A model generated the notes under the pieces. It saw only the letters and a program-made list of their open reading frames with translations. It was not told the origin of the DNA and did not search any database. Of a stretch of DNA of 64,000 bases, positions 61,154-64,000 are shown in pieces (positions within the stretch are counted from its first letter, which is position 1; every line of letters starts with the position of its first letter). Both the position numbers and the translations under genes were made by a program. Source of the DNA: Lichenicola sp964236105 (GTDB taxonomy: Bacteria > Pseudomonadota > Alphaproteobacteria > Acetobacterales > Acetobacteraceae); contig CAXSBC010000002.1 in assembly GCA_964236105.1 (NCBI GenBank), forward strand, positions 434,001 through 498,000. The letters are read 5' to 3'.

Positions 61154-62371
61154 ATGTTGAGCGTTGAAGAAGCCAGGCGGCGTGTTCTCGACGGGCTGCG
61201 CCCGCTGCCGGCGGAGATCGTGCCGCTGCCGGATGCCTGGGGCCGGGTGGCGGCGGTACCCCTGCATGCAAGACTCGACAACCCGCCCCGCGACATCTCG
61301 GCGATGGACGGCTACGCCGTGCGCAGCGCCGATGCGGTGCGCGACGCCCAGCTGCGGCTGATCGGCGAGGCGCCGGCAGGCCATCCCTTCGATGGACGGA
61401 TCGAGCCCGGCGACTGCGTGCGTCTGTTCACCGGCAGCGTGATGCCGGACGGCGCCGACTGCGTGCTGATCCAGGAGAATGCGGTGCGCCGGGAACGGTC
61501 GGTGATGGTCTCCGCGCCGGTGGCGGCCGGGCGCCACATCCGGCGGCGCGGACAGGACTTCACCGTTGGCGACGTGGTGGTGGCGGCCGGGCGACGGCTC
61601 GGGGCGCGCGACATCGGCGTCGCCGCGGCGGGCAACCATGCCTGGGTGTCGGTGCACCGGCGTCCGCGCATCGCCCTGCTGGCCACCGGCGACGAGCTCG
61701 CCCTGCCCGGCGATCCGATCCCCGCGGGCGGCGTGGTCAACTCCAACACGCCGATGCTGGCGGCGATGATCCGTGCCGGCGGCGGCGAGCCGGTGCTGCT
61801 GCCGCTGGTCCGCGACGACGCGGACGCGATCGCCCGCGCGATCGACGGGCTCGCCGGCATCGACATGCTGGTCACGGTCGGCGGCGCCAGCGTCGGCGAT
61901 TACGATCTGGTGCAGGCCGGGCTCGCGGCGCGCGGCCTTGCTGTCGATTTCTGGAAGATCGCCATGCGTCCCGGCAAGCCGCTGATGCACGGCCATGTCG
62001 GGATGGGCGGCACGCGGGTGCCGGTGCTGGGCCTGCCGGGCAACCCGGTCTCCGCCCTGGTCTGCTCGCTGCTGTTCCTGATGCCGGCCCTGCTGGTGTT
62101 GTCCGGCGAGCCCGCCGCCGCGCCGGAACTCGAACGCGCCATCCTCGGCGCCGATCTCGCGGAGAATGACGGCCGCACCGACCATCTGCGGGCCTCGCTG
62201 GTGTCTGGCCCGGATGGCGGCTTCGTCGCGACCCCCTTTCCGCGGCAGGATTCCGGCATGCTGCGCCGTCTCGCCGCCTGCGAGGCGCTCGTCGTGCGCG
62301 CGCCGCACGCGCCTGCCTGCGCTGCCGGCGAGCCGGTGGAGATCCTGAGGCTGGATCGTCTCGGCCTGTAG
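61154..62371 (+). CDS. moeA: Molybdopterin molybdotransferase MoeA
   Basis: Inserts molybdate into adenylylated molybdopterin. The 405-residue protein has RDISAMDGYAVRSAD, FTGSVMPDGADCVLIQE, ALLATGDELALPGDPIPAGGVVNSNTPML (abridged: ATGDEL, NSN), TVGGASVGDYD and VLGLPGNPVSALVC. ATG 61154-61156. Separated from its pathway partner moaC by the inferred inversion; lexA follows, as in other alphaproteobacteria. Confidence 0.96.
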   Translation: MLSVEEARRRVLDGLRPLPAEIVPLPDAWGRVAAVPLHARLDNPPRDISAMDGYAVRSADAVRDAQLRLIGEAPAGHPFDGRIEPGDCVRLFTGSVMPDGADCVLIQENAVRRERSVMVSAPVAAGRHIRRRGQDFTVGDVVVAAGRRLGARDIGVAAAGNHAWVSVHRRPRIALLATGDELALPGDPIPAGGVVNSNTPMLAAMIRAGGGEPVLLPLVRDDADAIARAIDGLAGIDMLVTVGGASVGDYDLVQAGLAARGLAVDFWKIAMRPGKPLMHGHVGMGGTRVPVLGLPGNPVSALVCSLLFLMPALLVLSGEPAAAPELERAILGADLAENDGRTDHLRASLVSGPDGGFVATPFPRQDSGMLRRLAACEALVVRAPHAPACAAGEPVEILRLDRLGL

Positions 62372-62379
62372 CAGCGCGC

Positions 62380-62408
62380 TTGACCAGTCCCGGAGAACCA
62401 ATGTAGAA
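62380..62408 (+). promoter_or_regulatory. Probable lexA promoter overlapping the SOS box
   Basis: TTGACC (62380-62385) is followed after 16-17 nt by TGTAGAA (62402-62408). The LexA site spans the spacer and -10, so repression by occlusion is expected. -10 match is modest. Confidence 0.45.
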
Positions 62409-62417
62409 CGTTGGTTC
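62395..62417. promoter_or_regulatory. LexA-binding site (SOS box)
   Basis: GAAC-CAATGTA-GAAC at 62395-62409 fits the alphaproteobacterial direct-repeat LexA box (GTTC-N7-GTTC on the other strand). It is embedded in a larger inverted repeat, GAACCAA...TTGGTTC (62395-62417). Located between moeA and lexA, it indicates LexA autoregulation. Confidence 0.85.
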
Positions 62418-62446
62418 AGTTGCCTTTTTGTTCCAGGCTTGCTGTC

Positions 62447-62512
62447 GGCCTGGGGGCAGGCCTGGGGGCAGGCTCGGGGACAGGCTCGGGGACAGGCTCC
62501 GGGACTGGCTGG
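62447..62512. repeat. Five 12-bp tandem repeats in the lexA leader
   Basis: Units of GGCCTGGGGGCA (two, 62447-62470), GGCTCGGGGACA (two, 62471-62494) and GGCTCCGGGACT (62495-62506), then a partial GGCTGG. They lie between the SOS box and the lexA ATG, within the probable 5' untranslated leader. G-runs at 12-bp spacing could form unusual structure or affect translation. Confidence 0.85.
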
Positions 62513-62565
62513 AATACTGGTGGGGGCGGTCGCAGCACCGGCGTCCGCCAATGGGGATATGACCG

Positions 62566-63300
62566 ATGCTCACGCGCAAGCAGCACGAGTTGCTGAGCTT
62601 CATCGACCGGCATCTCAAGGAGACCGGCTTCTCGCCCAGTTTCGACGAGATGAAGGATGCGCTGAACCTCCGCTCGAAGTCCGGCATCCACCGGCTGATC
62701 TCCGCCCTCGAGGAACGCGGCTTCCTGAACCGGCGGCATCATCGCGCCAGGGCGCTCGAGGTGCTGCGGCTGCCTGATGCGGCGCCCGCGGCCCCGGTCC
62801 TGTGCAGTGCCGAGCCGGGCATCGAGGCGGGCGCCGATGCGACGCCGTTCCTGCCGAACGTCATCAGGGGCGATTTCAGCCAGCGCCTGACCGGCGTGCG
62901 CGCTGCGGCGGATGCGGGCGCTGTGCAGCTGCCGCTGTATGGCCGCATCGCTGCCGGCCTGCCGATCGAGGCGCTGCGCGATACCGGCGCGCAGATCGAG
63001 GTGCCGCTGGCGCTGATCGGCAGCGGCGAGCACTACGCGCTCGAGGTCGCCGGCGACTCGATGATCGAGGCCGGCATCCTGGACGGCGACACCGCCATCA
63101 TCCGGCGCGAGGACTCGGCCGAGAACGGACAGATCGTGGTGGCGCTGATCGACGATGGCGAGGTGACGCTGAAGCGCCTGCGCCGGCGTGGCAGCGCCGT
63201 GGCGCTGGAGCCGGCGAACGCGCGCTACGAGACCCGGATCGTGCCGTCCGATCGCGTCCGGGTGCAGGGCAGGCTGGTCGGCCTGCTGCGACGCTACTGA
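62566..63300 (+). CDS. lexA: SOS transcriptional repressor LexA
   Basis: DNA-damage response repressor. In the 244-residue protein the winged-helix N-terminus is LTRKQHELLSFIDRHLKETGFSPSFDEMKDAL (abridged: KQHELL, FSPSFDEM) and RSKSGIHRLISALEERGFL. The cleavage site is Ala130-Gly131 in GRIAAGLPIEA, with the self-cleavage dyad Ser165 (AGDSMIEAG) and Lys203 (GEVTLKRL). ATG 62566-62568. Expected to repress itself through the box at 62395. Confidence 0.98.
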   Translation: MLTRKQHELLSFIDRHLKETGFSPSFDEMKDALNLRSKSGIHRLISALEERGFLNRRHHRARALEVLRLPDAAPAAPVLCSAEPGIEAGADATPFLPNVIRGDFSQRLTGVRAAADAGAVQLPLYGRIAAGLPIEALRDTGAQIEVPLALIGSGEHYALEVAGDSMIEAGILDGDTAIIRREDSAENGQIVVALIDDGEVTLKRLRRRGSAVALEPANARYETRIVPSDRVRVQGRLVGLLRRY

Positions 63301-63433
63301 CCCAGCGGCAGCTGCGTCGGAGCCGGTAGCCGGTCGCCCTCGGGACGGGACCTTGGTCGGGCCGGAGCGTCCTGTCGTCATCGTCCTGACCGGCTGCTTC
63401 CTGCAGCGGGTGGCTTGAGCCGCATGGAACCGA

Positions 63434-64000
63434 TCATTGCTCCGGAACCGGGGCCACCGCCTGCGCGAGCGGCCCCCAGATCCCGTCGAACCGTGCCAGG
63501 GCGTCCGCATCCAGCCGGTCGATGACCGGCAGCTCGGCCAGCACGCGCACCCGGCCATGCCTTTCGATGGCGGAGCGGTTGCCGGCGGAAACCGGCCCGT
63601 TCAGCACCACGCCGGCCACCGCGATGCCGCGCGCACGCAGCGCCTCCAGGCTCAGCAGCGTGTGGTTGATCGTGCCGAGACGGCTTCGCGCCACCAGCAC
63701 GACCGGCAGGCCGAGCCGCTCGATCACCGCCGAGGTGAGCGTGCCGGCATCGAGCGGAACCAGCACGCCGCCGGCTCCCTCCACCACCAGCGGCGGATCG
63801 TCCGGAGCCAGCGGCGGCGGCAGCGCCAGAACCCCCGCATCGAAACTGGTCGCCGCCGCCGCGGCGGCGTCTTCCGGCGACAAGGCGGCACCCAGCTCCA
63901 GCGCCGGCGGATGCAGGCGGCCGGGCCCGCATCCCGACAGGCGCGCCACCGTGTCGGTGTCGCCCGGCTCCTCGTCGAGCCCGGTCTGGCACGGCTTCCA
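63434..64000 (-). CDS. bioD: Dethiobiotin synthetase, C-terminal part (truncated by window end)
   Basis: ATP-dependent ureido-ring closure in biotin synthesis. The visible 188 residues enter the window at WKPCQTGLDEEPGDTDTVARLSG, matching the KPVQTG region after the P-loop. They continue with HPPALELGAALSPEDA, VVEGAGGVLVPLDAGTL (conserved Glu-Gly-Ala-Gly) and GTINHTLLSLEALRARGI with VVLNG. The N-terminal P-loop is outside the window. Convergent with lexA. Cys instead of the usual Val in KPCQTG is minor. Confidence 0.93.
   Translation of the reverse strand, partial: WKPCQTGLDEEPGDTDTVARLSGCGPGRLHPPALELGAALSPEDAAAAAATSFDAGVLALPPPLAPDDPPLVVEGAGGVLVPLDAGTLTSAVIERLGLPVVLVARSRLGTINHTLLSLEALRARGIAVAGVVLNGPVSAGNRSAIERHGRVRVLAELPVIDRLDADALARFDGIWGPLAQAVAPVPEQ

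Noticed and set aside
62416..63558. 380-codon minus-strand frame opposite lexA that includes the 12-bp repeats as Pro-Glu/Val repeats
   Set aside because: Antisense to lexA across its whole length with no recognisable domain.

Overview
The window is a 64 kb piece of a high-GC alphaproteobacterial chromosome, most likely from an acetic-acid-bacterium relative (Acetobacteraceae/Rhodospirillales). Evidence: the rpmH-rnpA-yidD-yidC-engB-argB block, a lipid A/envelope block using LpxI, an E1-beta pyruvate dehydrogenase subunit carrying its own lipoyl domain, the ppiD-trpEGDC-moaC block, and a LexA box of the alphaproteobacterial GAAC-N7-GAAC type. Genus cannot be read from the sequence. GTG and TTG starts are frequent and genes are often coupled by 1-8 nt overlaps. 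I see no tRNA, rRNA, insertion sequence, prophage or CRISPR array. No gene-free stretch exceeds 300 nt; the longest is about 255 nt at 3630-3884.

Layout. (1) 1-3629, minus strand: argB (cut by the window edge), engB, yidC, yidD, rnpA and rpmH, behind a recognisable sigma-70 promoter at 3740-3769. (2) 3885-4283, plus: a small membrane-anchored protein with a histidine-kinase-like H-box but no ATPase. (3) 4528-23891, minus: a nearly continuous 19 kb train folK-rpoZ-rsh-acpS-lepB-rnc-era-pyrH-frr-uppS-cdsA-dxr-rseP-bamA-ompH-lpxD-fabZ-lpxA-lpxI-gloA, joining stringent response, protein secretion, isoprenoid/phospholipid synthesis and outer-membrane biogenesis. (4) 23970-28155: an NYN nuclease, then an accessory cassette with a YegD-type Hsp70, a catalase-family protein, a degenerate HAD protein and an unrecognised helical protein. 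(5) 28262-32944: smpB-dapA (minus) and, divergently, slt-pgpA-pncC. (6) 32957-33996: a secreted EF-hand protein and a secreted Met/His-rich protein built on 33-bp tandem repeats. (7) 34166-51116, minus: RatA/Coq10-like gene, lipA, two frameshifted genes (a helical-repeat envelope protein and a DUF3142 protein), lpdA-pdhC-pdhB-pdhA, moaC, trpC-trpD-trpG-trpE and ppiD. (8) 51271-60743, mostly plus: tpiA, secG, an FAD amine oxidase, pyrG, an FKBP isomerase, a YqcI/YcgG plus DUF1989 pair, a DUF3429 protein (minus), eno, a dimethylargininase-like hydrolase (minus) and an ftsB-like gene. (9) 60786-64000: rpmG (minus), moeA, lexA with its SOS box, and bioD cut by the window end.

Points of most interest: the gene order around ppiD/tpiA looks like the product of a symmetrical inversion that broke two usual alphaproteobacterial neighbourhoods (ftsB|pdhA and moaC|moeA). 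Two adjacent secreted-protein genes carry three frameshifts between them. cdsA, and possibly engB, lack a usable ATG/GTG/TTG start and may begin at CTG codons overlapping the preceding stop. A possible guanidino-metabolism group (YqcI/YcgG, DUF1989, dimethylargininase-like) flanks eno. No clearly novel defence or mobile system was found; most of the window is housekeeping.
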